Source: Algoriphagus sp. PAP.12 (GTDB taxonomy: Bacteria > Bacteroidota > Bacteroidia > Cytophagales > Cyclobacteriaceae). Taken from it: a stretch of 64,000 nucleotides of DNA. Of the stretch, positions 36,210-45,369 are shown one piece after another (the stretch's first letter is position 1; each line of letters starts with the position of its first letter). Location of the stretch: contig NZ_JAPPSQ010000001.1 of NCBI RefSeq assembly GCF_026652115.1, positions 186,001 through 250,000 on the forward strand, in the 5' to 3' direction. The notes beneath the pieces were generated by a model, which was not told the DNA's origin, did not search any database, and was given only the letters and a program-made list of their open reading frames with translations. A program made the translations under genes and the position numbers.

Positions 36210-37031
36210 TTATAGCCTGTCAAGATAGGTCTGGATACTCTCCAAAATCATAGGATCCTGAGTGATCTCCTTCACTTTCTCAAACTGAGCTTTCGCTTTA
36301 TTCTTTTGATCGGCTTCGAAATAACTCACCGCCAAGTAAAATTGTCCTTGAAGGTTGTCCGGGTGATAACGAACTAATTCTTCAAATCGTTCAGTAGCTC
36401 TTTTGTACTGTCCCGACTGCATTGACAAGATTCCCATGTTGAAGAGTGCATCTTCATTTTGAGGATCTGCTTCCAAAATCTCCCTCAGCATGGTAATCCC
36501 TTGCATTGGGTTGGAAGAAGACACATAGGTCATGGCAATTTTAGATTTCAAATCCGTTCTGGTGGGATCGTTATCCAGCACCATGTTTAGATAATCACGG
36601 GTTTTTTCCGCAGTGTAATTTACTTTTTCTTGGTCTAATGCAAATGTAAATGCCTCATAAAAAGCATTTCCTGTTTCTTCAGCTAAGGCCAAATCGCCAG
36701 TTTTATCTGCTGCCAAACTTAAATAATAAGCCGCACTATCGTATTTACCCTTTTCCTGATACAGCTCAGCCAACTGTTGCATGCTCTCTGAGTAAGATTC
36801 GGAATCAGAATTGGATTTTGATTTCAAATCAGCCAGAGCAGCTTCTTTTTCAGGACTTAGCTCTGTCTCATGCATTGCTGCAGCTTCGGAACCAGAGGAA
36901 TTTGAAGATTCAGATGTCGTTTCAGAAACGGCGTTCTGGGCTTCATTGTCTACCACTACTTTTGGCAGGGCGTACAAACCTGCGACTGCCAAAACTCCAA
37001 TAATGATGAGAAAGAGCTGTGATTTTTTCAT
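36210..37031 (-). CDS. Membrane-anchored TPR protein
   Basis: A 273-residue protein with one N-terminal membrane helix or uncleaved signal (FLIIIGVLAVAGLYALPKVV), a serine/glutamate-rich linker of about 50 residues, and several TPR units (ADPQNEDALFNMGILSMQSG, then YKRATERFEELVRYHPDNLQ). It probably scaffolds a protein complex at the inner membrane on the periplasmic side. It follows the HU gene by 19 bases and precedes the COX24-type gene, an arrangement I recall as conserved in Bacteroidota. Its molecular role is not known to me. Confidence 0.88.
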   Translation of the reverse strand: MKKSQLFLIIIGVLAVAGLYALPKVVVDNEAQNAVSETTSESSNSSGSEAAAMHETELSPEKEAALADLKSKSNSDSESYSESMQQLAELYQEKGKYDSAAYYLSLAADKTGDLALAEETGNAFYEAFTFALDQEKVNYTAEKTRDYLNMVLDNDPTRTDLKSKIAMTYVSSSNPMQGITMLREILEADPQNEDALFNMGILSMQSGQYKRATERFEELVRYHPDNLQGQFYLAVSYFEADQKNKAKAQFEKVKEITQDPMILESIQTYLDRL

Positions 37032-37050
37032 ATCAAATAACCCCCTTGGA

Positions 37051-37359
37051 TTAGTCCTGAGGAGCTAGTTCTTTGATTTTTTTGCTGTTTTTGATTTTCT
37101 CAACAAACACTTTGGAAGGCTTGAAAGCCGGGATGTAGTGCTCATCGATTACGATAGCGGTGTTTTTTGAAATGTTACGTGCAATCTTCTTTGCTCTCTT
37201 CTTGTTGATGAAGCTACCAAAACCTCTCACGTAAATGTTTTCTCCTTCCGACATAGAGTCTTTTACTACTTTGAAGAAAGCCTCAATTGTCTGTGTCACA
37301 TCATCCTTCTGGATTCCGGTCTTATCCGAAATCTTGGTGATTACTTCTGCTTTTGTCAC
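37051..37359 (-). CDS. HU/IHF-family DNA-binding protein
   Basis: A 102-residue nucleoid protein that bends DNA. The start is GTG 37359 (MTKAEVITKISDKTGIQKDD). The dimerising helices are followed by the signature VRGFGSFINKKRAKKIARN and the beta-arm region HYIPAFKPSKVFVEKIKNS. The proline at the arm tip of classical HU (RNP) is replaced by RNISKNTAI, so DNA intercalation may differ. It is divergent from mutY across 145 bases and has a good -7 element. First gene of the block leading to rng. Confidence 0.92.
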   Translation of the reverse strand: MTKAEVITKISDKTGIQKDDVTQTIEAFFKVVKDSMSEGENIYVRGFGSFINKKRAKKIARNISKNTAIVIDEHYIPAFKPSKVFVEKIKNSKKIKELAPQD

Positions 37360-37425
37360 TGTGATTTTAATTTAGAAATTATGAAATAAGCTTAACAACC
37401 TATTAACCAAGTGTTTTTGGGACTG

Positions 37426-37433
37426 CAAATGTA
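37426..37433 (-). promoter_or_regulatory. Putative -7 promoter element for the HU-TPR-COX24-rng block
   Basis: Minus-strand TACATTTG fits TAnnTTTG exactly. TTTG or TTG candidates for -33 lie 15-25 bases upstream. A leader of about 60 bases precedes the GTG start. Confidence 0.5.
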
Positions 37434-37504
37434 CGAGAAGCAACGCAATTAAAAAACAAATACAGAAAAATTCACCAGATTTACACAAAAGATTTTATCA
37501 CCCA

Positions 37505-38575
37505 ATGCCACACAAACCATCTGATTATCAATTATTTTCCTTCAAAATCCTGCAATGGTACGAGCAAAATCCTCGTGAACTTCCATGGAGAGGAACCTCA
37601 AATCCATACAAAATTTGGCTCTCAGAAATCATTCTTCAGCAGACCAGAATTGCTCAGGGGTTACCCTATTATGAAAAATTTGTGAAGGCTTACCCCACCG
37701 TCAAAGATTTAGCAATCGCTCCCGAAGATGAGGTACTCCGACTTTGGCAGGGTTTGGGCTATTATTCCCGTGCCCGAAACCTTCATGCTTGTGCCAAGCA
37801 CATTTGGTTTGAAAGAAGGGGGCAGTTCCCAAATACCTATAAAGATCTCCTTTCTTTAAAAGGTGTAGGCAGCTATACCGCATCAGCCATTGGAAGCTTT
37901 GCATTTGGAATCCCAAAAGCAGTAGTAGATGGAAATGTGTTCCGTGTCCTAGCCAGATATTTTGGGATCGAGACTGATATTGCCAGCGCAAAAGGCAAAA
38001 AAGATTTTGAAGCTTTGGCTGATCAGCTTATCCCCCATGACAATCCTGGTGACTACAATCAAGCTATTATGGATTTTGGATCGCGACAATGCGTTCCAGC
38101 GAATCCGAATTGTGAGGATTGCCCTTTAAAGTCCAATTGCTTTGCTTTTAATAATGAATTGGTGAAAGCCCTTCCTGTCAAAATCAATAAAATCAAAATC
38201 AAAGAAAGACATCTACACTACTTTATAATAAGGTGTGGAGAAAAATGGGTCTGGAAAAAAAGAACGTCAGGGGATATTTGGGAAGGTTTATTTGATTTCC
38301 CACATCTAGAAAACACCCAAAAGGAATCCGATCAAACACTAGAAATTCCCTTCGAAAGCGAGAAAAAGACCCAGTTCCCGAAAAATTATCGACACATTCT
38401 GTCGCATCAGAAATTGAATGCAATTTTCTCTGAAATTGAAATTGCCGAAGAAAACATGGAAAACCTTCAGGATTGGGCTGAAAACAGGGGCTATATTTTG
38501 GTAGAGGAGGAAAAAATCGAATATCTGGCCAAGCCAAAGTTGATCGTAAATTTTTTGAACGATCAGGGCTTTTGA
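37505..38575 (+). CDS. mutY: A/G-specific adenine glycosylase
   Basis: Removes adenine mispaired with 8-oxoguanine, starting base-excision repair. The 356-residue protein has the endonuclease III fold: the early LPWRGTSNPYKIWLSEIILQ with the catalytic-type glutamate, the helix-hairpin-helix LKGVGSYTASAIGSFAFG, and the catalytic aspartate in AVVDGNVFRVLARY. The 4Fe-4S cysteines are in CVPANPNCEDCPLKSNC. The C-terminal NUDIX-like domain that reads 8-oxoG covers about residues 235-356. It leads a plus-strand run with ssb and gldE, as in many Bacteroidota. Confidence 0.95.
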   Translation: MPHKPSDYQLFSFKILQWYEQNPRELPWRGTSNPYKIWLSEIILQQTRIAQGLPYYEKFVKAYPTVKDLAIAPEDEVLRLWQGLGYYSRARNLHACAKHIWFERRGQFPNTYKDLLSLKGVGSYTASAIGSFAFGIPKAVVDGNVFRVLARYFGIETDIASAKGKKDFEALADQLIPHDNPGDYNQAIMDFGSRQCVPANPNCEDCPLKSNCFAFNNELVKALPVKINKIKIKERHLHYFIIRCGEKWVWKKRTSGDIWEGLFDFPHLENTQKESDQTLEIPFESEKKTQFPKNYRHILSHQKLNAIFSEIEIAEENMENLQDWAENRGYILVEEEKIEYLAKPKLIVNFLNDQGF

Positions 38576-38618
38576 CTAACTTCATCAATCCAAGCTAGAA
38601 TATAAAATCAACGAATAA

Positions 38619-39083
38619 ATGGCAGGAGTAAATAAGGTAATCCTATTAGGAAATCTGGGAGCAGACCCAGAAGTGAAGTATTTGGAAGGAGATAATGTCG
38701 TGGCAAACCTTCGACTGGCGACAACCGAGTCTTACAAAGACAGAAATGGGAATCGTGTAGATCAAACCGAATGGCATGATTTGGAACTTTGGGGAGGTCA
38801 GGCAAAAATAGCTGAGCAATACCTGAAAAAAGGAATGCAAATCTATGTAGAGGGTAAAATCAAGTCAGACACATGGCAGGATGACCAAGGTCAAAACAGA
38901 AAAAGGACGAAGATCCGTGTTTTGAGCTTTACAATGCTAGGAAGTAGACAAGAAAATGGAGGTCAAGAAGGAGGAAACACTTATCAGCAACCACGTCAAG
39001 CAAGTACTCCTACGGCAGTCAGCAATGCCCCGGCTCCTGATTTGAGTCCAAGTAGTGCAGATGATGATGATTTACCATTCTGA
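38619..39083 (+). CDS. ssb: Single-stranded DNA-binding protein
   Basis: A 154-residue SSB that coats single-stranded DNA during replication and repair. The OB fold begins MAGVNKVILLGNLGADPEVK and includes TEWHDLELWGGQAKIAEQYL and GMQIYVEGKIKSD. A glutamine- and proline-rich linker leads to the acidic tip DDDDLPF, which recruits partner proteins. It lies 43 bases after mutY. A terminator and a new promoter lie between it and gldE. Confidence 0.95.
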   Translation: MAGVNKVILLGNLGADPEVKYLEGDNVVANLRLATTESYKDRNGNRVDQTEWHDLELWGGQAKIAEQYLKKGMQIYVEGKIKSDTWQDDQGQNRKRTKIRVLSFTMLGSRQENGGQEGGNTYQQPRQASTPTAVSNAPAPDLSPSSADDDDLPF

Positions 39084-39089
39084 TTTGAC

Positions 39090-39114
39090 TCCCCTGAAGT
39101 TGATTTTCAGGGGA
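39090..39114 (+). terminator. Intrinsic terminator after ssb
   Basis: TCCCCTGAA and TTCAGGGGA form a perfect 9-bp stem around a seven-base loop, followed by TTTGTTTATTTTT. Confidence 0.7.
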
Positions 39115-39128
39115 TTTGTTTATTTTTG
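39100..39128 (+). promoter_or_regulatory. Putative promoter of gldE overlapping the ssb terminator
   Basis: TATTTTTG at 39121-39128 fits the TAnnTTTG -7 element, and TTG at 39100-39102, in the loop of the ssb terminator, lies 18 bases upstream as a -33 candidate. Transcription would start about 39135, shortly before the gldE ATG. Confidence 0.5.
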
Positions 39129-39150
39129 CATCAAACATCTCGTTTAGTAC

Positions 39151-40500
39151 ATGGACGACCCCTACCCGAGTTGGTCTTTACTTGCTCAAATTACTCAGCC
39201 CTCCGTGGGCTACTTGATTATTAACGGTCTATTTTTTCTACTTTTATTACTAAGCTCAGCCTTGGTATCTGGGTCAGAAGTAGCCTTTTTCTCCTTGTCC
39301 AATGAAGATTTGGATGAAATCGCTGAAGGAGAAACCCAAAGTGGAAGCTTGGTCATCAAACTTCTGCATAGCCCAAAACAACTTCTCAGCACCATCTTAA
39401 TACTAAACAACCTGATCAATATTGCGATTGTCACTTTGACCACCTTTGTTTCTTGGAGTATTTTCGGGATGAATGCTACCGGAATCGTGGTTATTCTGGT
39501 TCAAACAATAGGAGTCACCTTTGCAATCGTCTTTTTGGGTGAAATCGTACCAAAAGTCTATGCCAATAAAGCTAAAGTAGGATTCAGCTTGATCATGGCT
39601 CCTACCATCAACTTTTTCTCCACTATTCTGAAGCCCATTTCACTTCTTTTGATGTTTATCAGCAATCTGATAGAAAGAAGAATCGAGAAAAAAGGAGTTT
39701 CACTTTCTGTGGACGAGCTCAATCAAGCTTTAGAATTGACTACCGAGGACGCAGCGGATGAGGAAAAGGACATTCTAAAAGGAATCGTAAACTTTGGAAC
39801 CCTTACAGTAAAACAGGTGATGAAAAGCCGAATGGAAATAACCGCCATCGATACTGAGATGGACTTCCATGAGTTGATGGACAAAATCAATAAAAGTGGA
39901 TATTCCAGAATTCCTGTTTTCGAAGAAACAATAGACAATATTGAAGGAGTACTATATATCAAAGACTTACTCCCCTTCATTGATAGGGACGAGAATTTCA
40001 ATTGGAAAGAATTGATCCGAAAGAGCTTTTTCGTGCCAGAAAACAAAAAAGTGGACACCTTATTAAAGGACTTCCAGCAAAAGCGTGTTCACATGGCTAT
40101 AGTCGTTGACGAATATGGTGGCACCTCGGGCTTGGTAACTTTAGAAGATTTAATTGAAGAAATCATCGGGGAGATCAATGATGAATTTGATGATACAGAT
40201 GATATTTTCTTCCAGGAGATCGACTCGAACACATTTATTTTTGAAGGGAAAGTATCCTTAAATGATTTTTGCAAGAAATTGGAACTTGACTCTCAGGTTT
40301 TTGATGATGTCAAAGGAGAAAGCGAATCTCTAGGTGGCCTTCTCCTAGAAATCAATAGTAAACTCCCTAAAAATGGGACCAAAATTCAATTTGATGAGTT
40401 TGAGTTTACAATACTTGCTGTGGATGCCAGAAAAATCAAAAAAGTGAAGGTCCATATTCAATCAGGACAAAAGGATGACTCTCAGTTGTTTACAGATTAA
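39151..40500 (+). CDS. gldE: Gliding-motility-associated GldE, CNNM/CBS membrane protein
   Basis: A 449-residue protein with a CNNM (DUF21) membrane domain of about four helices (residues 20-195; LVSGSEVAFFSLSNEDLDEI is typical), a CBS pair (about 215-335; MKSRMEITAIDTEMDFHELM and VVDEYGGTSGLVTLEDLIEE) and a C-terminal CorC_HlyC domain (about 345-435). The mutY-ssb-gldE order is that of Bacteroidota, where GldE supports GldD and gliding or T9 secretion. gldD, usually next, is absent here. Magnesium or cobalt transport is the alternative role suggested by the CNNM family. Confidence 0.88.
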   Translation: MDDPYPSWSLLAQITQPSVGYLIINGLFFLLLLLSSALVSGSEVAFFSLSNEDLDEIAEGETQSGSLVIKLLHSPKQLLSTILILNNLINIAIVTLTTFVSWSIFGMNATGIVVILVQTIGVTFAIVFLGEIVPKVYANKAKVGFSLIMAPTINFFSTILKPISLLLMFISNLIERRIEKKGVSLSVDELNQALELTTEDAADEEKDILKGIVNFGTLTVKQVMKSRMEITAIDTEMDFHELMDKINKSGYSRIPVFEETIDNIEGVLYIKDLLPFIDRDENFNWKELIRKSFFVPENKKVDTLLKDFQQKRVHMAIVVDEYGGTSGLVTLEDLIEEIIGEINDEFDDTDDIFFQEIDSNTFIFEGKVSLNDFCKKLELDSQVFDDVKGESESLGGLLLEINSKLPKNGTKIQFDEFEFTILAVDARKIKKVKVHIQSGQKDDSQLFTD

Positions 40501-40877
40501 TTTGGTGTAAATTACCTTTTTCAGAATTTAATTCTGTCCTCGCAATCGATTGAGTTTTTCAAAGCAGTCAAAAGGAAAATTTAGTCGAAAAAATTTGAAT
40601 ATTTTTTTTAAATTTTTTCTTGAAACCTCTTTTTAAAAAAATTACATCATTTTTTACAAAATTGACCTAAAATCAAACCTAGTATTGTCAATACATTAAC
40701 TATACAGTCCCTAAAAGGCATTTTTCTAAACCAGAATTATTTTAATAAATAGTTAAAAATATGCTTTTTCACCAAAAATTAATCACCAAATCATAGCGTT
40801 TATTGCCTTTATTTTAATGAAAGGAATTTTTTGCGTAATTTTTGGAAATTTTGAACCTATTTAAATCATTTAAATTT
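40501..40877 (+). other. Long AT-rich leader / intergenic region before gltB
   Basis: These 377 bases hold no gene. A small palindrome, CAGAATT-T-AATTCTG, lies at 40522-40536 soon after the gldE stop, without a good T-run. The rest is A/T runs with no DnaA box. A TAATTTTTGG sequence about 35 bases before the gltB start may be a degenerate -7 element. Nothing resembling a known glutamate or amino-acid riboswitch was seen. Confidence 0.5.
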
Positions 40878-43800
40878 ATGCAAGAAGGGTTGTACCGCTC
40901 GGAGTTTGAGCATGACTCCTGTGGCATAGGCGCGGTGGTGGACTTGACAGCTTCACCCTCTCATGAGACCATCAGTGACGCCTTATATATGCTGAGCAAT
41001 ATGGAGCACAGAGGGGGACGTGGGTCAGATCCTAAATCAGGAGATGGCGCAGGTGTATTGATTCAGGTTCCACATGAGTTTTTGAAGGCAATTACTGCAA
41101 GGACAGAGATTTCTCTTCCTGAAAAAGGATACTATGGGGTAGGCATGACCTTCTTCCCAAGAAATAAACAGCTATTCAGAAAGTCCAAAGAACTTTTAAA
41201 TCAAATCATAGAAGATCTTGATTTTGAATTGATCGGGTATAGACCTGTACCGGTGGATGAGACTGTTCCGGGATCAAGTGCTTTGGAAGTGATGCCAAAT
41301 ATCGAGCAGTTATTTGTCAAGCATAAGAAAGGTCTGACTGGAATTGAGCTTGAAAGAAAGCTATATGTATTAAGAAACTTTGCTACATCGGAGATCAACA
41401 CTAAAATCCCCGGAGTAAACCATTCTTTCTATTTTGCTTCTTTCAGTAGCCAAACACTTATATATAAAGGACAGCTTCGAACCGATCAGGTATTGCCTTT
41501 TTATAAGGATCTCCAGAATAGCAAAATAGAATCTGCCTTTGCCATCGTGCACTCCAGATTCTCAACCAATACTTTCCCTAACTGGAGACTAGCTCAGCCA
41601 TTCCGTTTCCTTTCTCACAATGGTGAAATCAACACCATCAAAGGAAACTTGAATAAAATGAAATCCAAGGAAACACTGATGAAATCTAAGTATTTCACAG
41701 ATGCTGAATTGGAGATGTTGATGCCTATCACCAATAAGCAGAATTCTGACTCTGCGAACTTGGATGCCATGGTGGAGCTTTTATCTTTGAGTGGACGTTC
41801 ATTGCCTCATGCTATGATGATGCTTGTGCCAGAAGCTTGGCAGGACAATGAGGTCATGGACCGAGACAGAAAGGCATTCTATAAATTCCACGCTTCTTTA
41901 GTAGAGCCTTGGGATGGACCAGCTGCTCTTCTTTTCACAGATGGTAAGTCTGTAGGAGCTACTTTGGATAGAAATGGTCTGAGACCTTTGAGATATTTCA
42001 TCACCAAAGATGAGCGATTGATTCTTTCCTCTGAAGCTGGTGCGCTTCCGATCAGAGAAGCAACTATCGTAGAAAAAGGAAGAATCAGTCCAGGTAGAAT
42101 GCTTTGGGCAGATCTTGAAAAAGGAAGAGTACTTTTCGACGAGGAAGTAAAAGGAGAGATCTGCAAAAAGCAGCCTTATGAGCAGTGGGTAAATGACCAG
42201 AGAATCAAGCTTCGTTTGGAGCCTAATCCTGAGACTTTAACTCACCCATACTCCACTGAGAATATTAAGAAGTGCCAGACAGTATTTGGGTATACTTCTG
42301 AAGAAATCAAGGTAGTATTGGCACCAATGGGTGGTACAGGTGCAGAAGCGATTGGTTCTATGGGAGCTGATACCCCTCTGGCAGTACTTTCCAAGCAAAG
42401 CCAGCACATTGCCAATTACTTCAAGCAGCTATTTGCTCAGGTAAGTAACCCTCCAATCGATCCAATTCGTGAACGAATGGTTATGTCCCTATTTACCCGA
42501 ATAGGAGAAGGTCACAATATCCTCGAGGAAAGCCCTCAACATACCAGACAAATCCATATTTCTCAACCCGTTCTTTTGAATGAGTCTTTGGAGAAAATCC
42601 AAAATATGGAAGGTCAGGGATACAGAAGTAAAAAGCTTTCTTCTCTTTTTGTCGCTGACCATAAACCAGGCCGATTACTTGAGGCTTTGGACAAACTATG
42701 TCAAGAGGCAGAAGATGCGATTGCTGAGAAGAAGAACATTTTGATCATTTCAGATAGAAACAGTAATGAAGAATTGGCACCGATCCCATCTCTATTGGCG
42801 ATTGGAGCTGTTCATCATCACTTGGTGAAAAAGAAAATCCGTACCAAAGCGGGACTGGTTCTTGAAAGTGGTGATATCCGTGAAACGCATCATTTTGCTA
42901 CAGCTATTGGATATGGTGCCTCAGCTATCAACCCATACATGGCATTAGAATCCTTATTGGATTTGTGGCAAAAAGGTGATTTCCCAGACGTTCCGGATCA
43001 AAAAACTCTTTTCTACAATTACCAAAAGGCAATCGGAAAAGGTTTGTTGAAGGTTCTTTCCAAAATGGGAATCTCTACACTCCAGTCTTACCAAAGTGCC
43101 CAAATTTTCGAAGCAATTGGTTTAGGACCTGAGGTGATAGACAGATGTTTTAAAGGTACAATCTCTAGGATCTCCGGAGTTTCCTTTGATGAATTGGCGG
43201 AGGAAGTTCTGATCAGACACAGAGCCGCCTACAATACAAATAGCCCAGTCCTAGAAACAGGCGGAGTTTACCAATGGAAGAGAAGAGGTGAAAAACACCT
43301 TTTTAATCCAGAAACAATCCATCTTTTACAAAAATCCACCAGTCTTAATGACTATGGAATGTATAAAAAGTTTGCAAGCAAAATTAATGAGCAGACCAAA
43401 GATGCTTTGACACTAAGAGGCCTCTTTGAATTTAAAAAGAGAATCTCTGTTCCTATTGAAGAAGTAGAACCTGCTGAAAGTATCATCAAACGATTTGCAA
43501 CCGGTGCGATGTCATTTGGTTCGATCTCTTTTGAAGCCCATACAACTTTGGCTATCGCCATGAACCGAATCGGAGCAAAAAGTAACTCAGGAGAGGGTGG
43601 TGAAGATGAAATCCGATTCCAGAAGAAAGAAAATGGAGATTGGGAAAGATCTGCAATCAAGCAAGTGGCTTCAGGCCGATTTGGTGTGACCAGTAATTAC
43701 CTTTCCAATGCAGAGGAGCTTCAGATTAAAATGGCTCAAGGTGCAAAACCAGGAGAAGGTGGACAGCTTCCAGGTCATAAAGTAGACAATTGGATCGGAC

Positions 43801-45368
43801 GAGTAAGACATTCCACTCCAGGAGTAGGATTGATTTCTCCTCCTCCACACCACGATATTTATTCAATTGAGGATTTGGCCCAGTTGATTTACGATTTGAA
43901 AAATGCCAATAGAAAGGCAAGAATCAACGTGAAATTGGTTTCCCAAGCAGGAGTTGGTACAGTTGCAGCGGGTGTGGCGAAAGCAATGGCAGATGTAATT
44001 TTGATTTCAGGTGCTGATGGTGGTACAGGTGCTTCACCTTTATCCTCTATCCGACATGCCGGACTTCCTTGGGAGCTTGGATTATCTGAAGCACATCAAA
44101 CCTTGGTTAAAAACAACTTAAGAAGCCGAGTTGTCCTTCAAACAGATGGACAGTTGAGAACAGGCCGTGATTTGGCTATCGCAACGTTGCTAGGTGCTGA
44201 AGAGTGGGGAATTTCCACTGCTGCTCTAGTAGTAGAAGGATGTATCATGATGCGTAAGTGTCACTTGAATACATGTCCTGTAGGAATTGCCACACAAAAT
44301 CCTGATTTGAGAAAACTATTCACCGGTGATCCTGATCACGTAGTGAACTATTTTAACTTCTTGGTTCAAGACCTACGTGAAATCATGGCTTCCCTTGGAT
44401 TTAAGACAATCGATGAGATGGTCGGTCAAAGTCATGTTCTTCAATCTACTGGACATTTGAATCACTGGAAGTGGGACAAAGTCGATCTTTCACCTGTATT
44501 CCATAGAGTTGAAGTTCCTGATCATGTGGGTATCCACAAGCAAATTGATCAAGATTGGGATTTGAAAAATGTATTGGACAGAAAGTTGATCAAAGCGGCA
44601 ATGCCTGCATTGGAGCAAGCGATTTCTGTTGACGGCAATTTCCAAATCAAAAATACAGACCGCTCAGTCGGAGCCATGCTTTCCAATGAAATCTCCAAGA
44701 TTTATGGAAGTATAGGTCTTCCTGATGATACAGTCAAATTCAAATTCAACGGATCCGCAGGCCAAACTTTTGGTGGATTCTTGACCAAAGGTGTTAGCTT
44801 CGAATTGGAAGGTGAGGCAAATGATTACTTCGGAAAAGGCCTTTCTGGCGGTAGACTTTCCATCTACCCTAGTAGAAATGCCAAGTTTAAACCAGAAGAA
44901 AACATCATCATCGGTAACGTAGCATTCTACGGAGCTACTTCTGGTGAGGCCTATATCAATGGTAAAGGTGGTGAAAGATTCTGCGTGAGAAACTCAGGTG
45001 TACAAACTGTAGTCGAGGGTATCGGAGACCATGGTTGTGAATACATGACTGGAGGAATGGTAGTCAATTTGGGAGAAATCGGAAGAAACTTCGCAGCCGG
45101 TATGAGCGGTGGTATCGCATATATTTTGAATGACTTTATCACCGAAATCAACCCTGAACTAGTGGATGTAGATCCTCTGACAGAGGAAGATTACTCCACC
45201 ATCAAATCTTTCATTAAGCGACATGTGAAGCTAACTGAAAGTAAACTCGGTCAGGAATATTTGAATGACTGGGAAAAAGCAAAACTCAAATTCATCAAAG
45301 TAATCCCAAGAGATTACAAGGCAGTTTTGAAGAAAAGAGCGTTAGAACAATCTAAATCATTGGTGTAA
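40878..45368 (+). CDS. gltB: Glutamate synthase, large (alpha) subunit
   Basis: Transfers the amide of glutamine to 2-oxoglutarate to give two glutamates; FMN and a 3Fe-4S cluster carry the electrons. The start is ATG 40878 (MQEGLYRSEFEHDSCGIGAV), giving 1496 residues; an upstream in-frame codon at 40842 is not used. Cys15, exposed after removal of a short propeptide, is the class II glutaminase nucleophile. The amidotransferase covers residues 15 to about 440, the central and FMN-binding synthase domains about 470-1190 with the cluster cysteines in CHLNTCPVGIATQ, and the GXGXG beta-helix the C-terminus. gltD follows after one base. Confidence 0.96.
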   Translation: MQEGLYRSEFEHDSCGIGAVVDLTASPSHETISDALYMLSNMEHRGGRGSDPKSGDGAGVLIQVPHEFLKAITARTEISLPEKGYYGVGMTFFPRNKQLFRKSKELLNQIIEDLDFELIGYRPVPVDETVPGSSALEVMPNIEQLFVKHKKGLTGIELERKLYVLRNFATSEINTKIPGVNHSFYFASFSSQTLIYKGQLRTDQVLPFYKDLQNSKIESAFAIVHSRFSTNTFPNWRLAQPFRFLSHNGEINTIKGNLNKMKSKETLMKSKYFTDAELEMLMPITNKQNSDSANLDAMVELLSLSGRSLPHAMMMLVPEAWQDNEVMDRDRKAFYKFHASLVEPWDGPAALLFTDGKSVGATLDRNGLRPLRYFITKDERLILSSEAGALPIREATIVEKGRISPGRMLWADLEKGRVLFDEEVKGEICKKQPYEQWVNDQRIKLRLEPNPETLTHPYSTENIKKCQTVFGYTSEEIKVVLAPMGGTGAEAIGSMGADTPLAVLSKQSQHIANYFKQLFAQVSNPPIDPIRERMVMSLFTRIGEGHNILEESPQHTRQIHISQPVLLNESLEKIQNMEGQGYRSKKLSSLFVADHKPGRLLEALDKLCQEAEDAIAEKKNILIISDRNSNEELAPIPSLLAIGAVHHHLVKKKIRTKAGLVLESGDIRETHHFATAIGYGASAINPYMALESLLDLWQKGDFPDVPDQKTLFYNYQKAIGKGLLKVLSKMGISTLQSYQSAQIFEAIGLGPEVIDRCFKGTISRISGVSFDELAEEVLIRHRAAYNTNSPVLETGGVYQWKRRGEKHLFNPETIHLLQKSTSLNDYGMYKKFASKINEQTKDALTLRGLFEFKKRISVPIEEVEPAESIIKRFATGAMSFGSISFEAHTTLAIAMNRIGAKSNSGEGGEDEIRFQKKENGDWERSAIKQVASGRFGVTSNYLSNAEELQIKMAQGAKPGEGGQLPGHKVDNWIGRVRHSTPGVGLISPPPHHDIYSIEDLAQLIYDLKNANRKARINVKLVSQAGVGTVAAGVAKAMADVILISGADGGTGASPLSSIRHAGLPWELGLSEAHQTLVKNNLRSRVVLQTDGQLRTGRDLAIATLLGAEEWGISTAALVVEGCIMMRKCHLNTCPVGIATQNPDLRKLFTGDPDHVVNYFNFLVQDLREIMASLGFKTIDEMVGQSHVLQSTGHLNHWKWDKVDLSPVFHRVEVPDHVGIHKQIDQDWDLKNVLDRKLIKAAMPALEQAISVDGNFQIKNTDRSVGAMLSNEISKIYGSIGLPDDTVKFKFNGSAGQTFGGFLTKGVSFELEGEANDYFGKGLSGGRLSIYPSRNAKFKPEENIIIGNVAFYGATSGEAYINGKGGERFCVRNSGVQTVVEGIGDHGCEYMTGGMVVNLGEIGRNFAAGMSGGIAYILNDFITEINPELVDVDPLTEEDYSTIKSFIKRHVKLTESKLGQEYLNDWEKAKLKFIKVIPRDYKAVLKKRALEQSKSLV

Positions 45369-45369
45369 G

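Noticed and set aside
40842..40877. Longer gltB start with 12 extra residues
   Set aside because: The first codon is not ATG, and the conserved GltB N-terminus begins at ATG 40878, which places the nucleophilic cysteine after a normal short propeptide.
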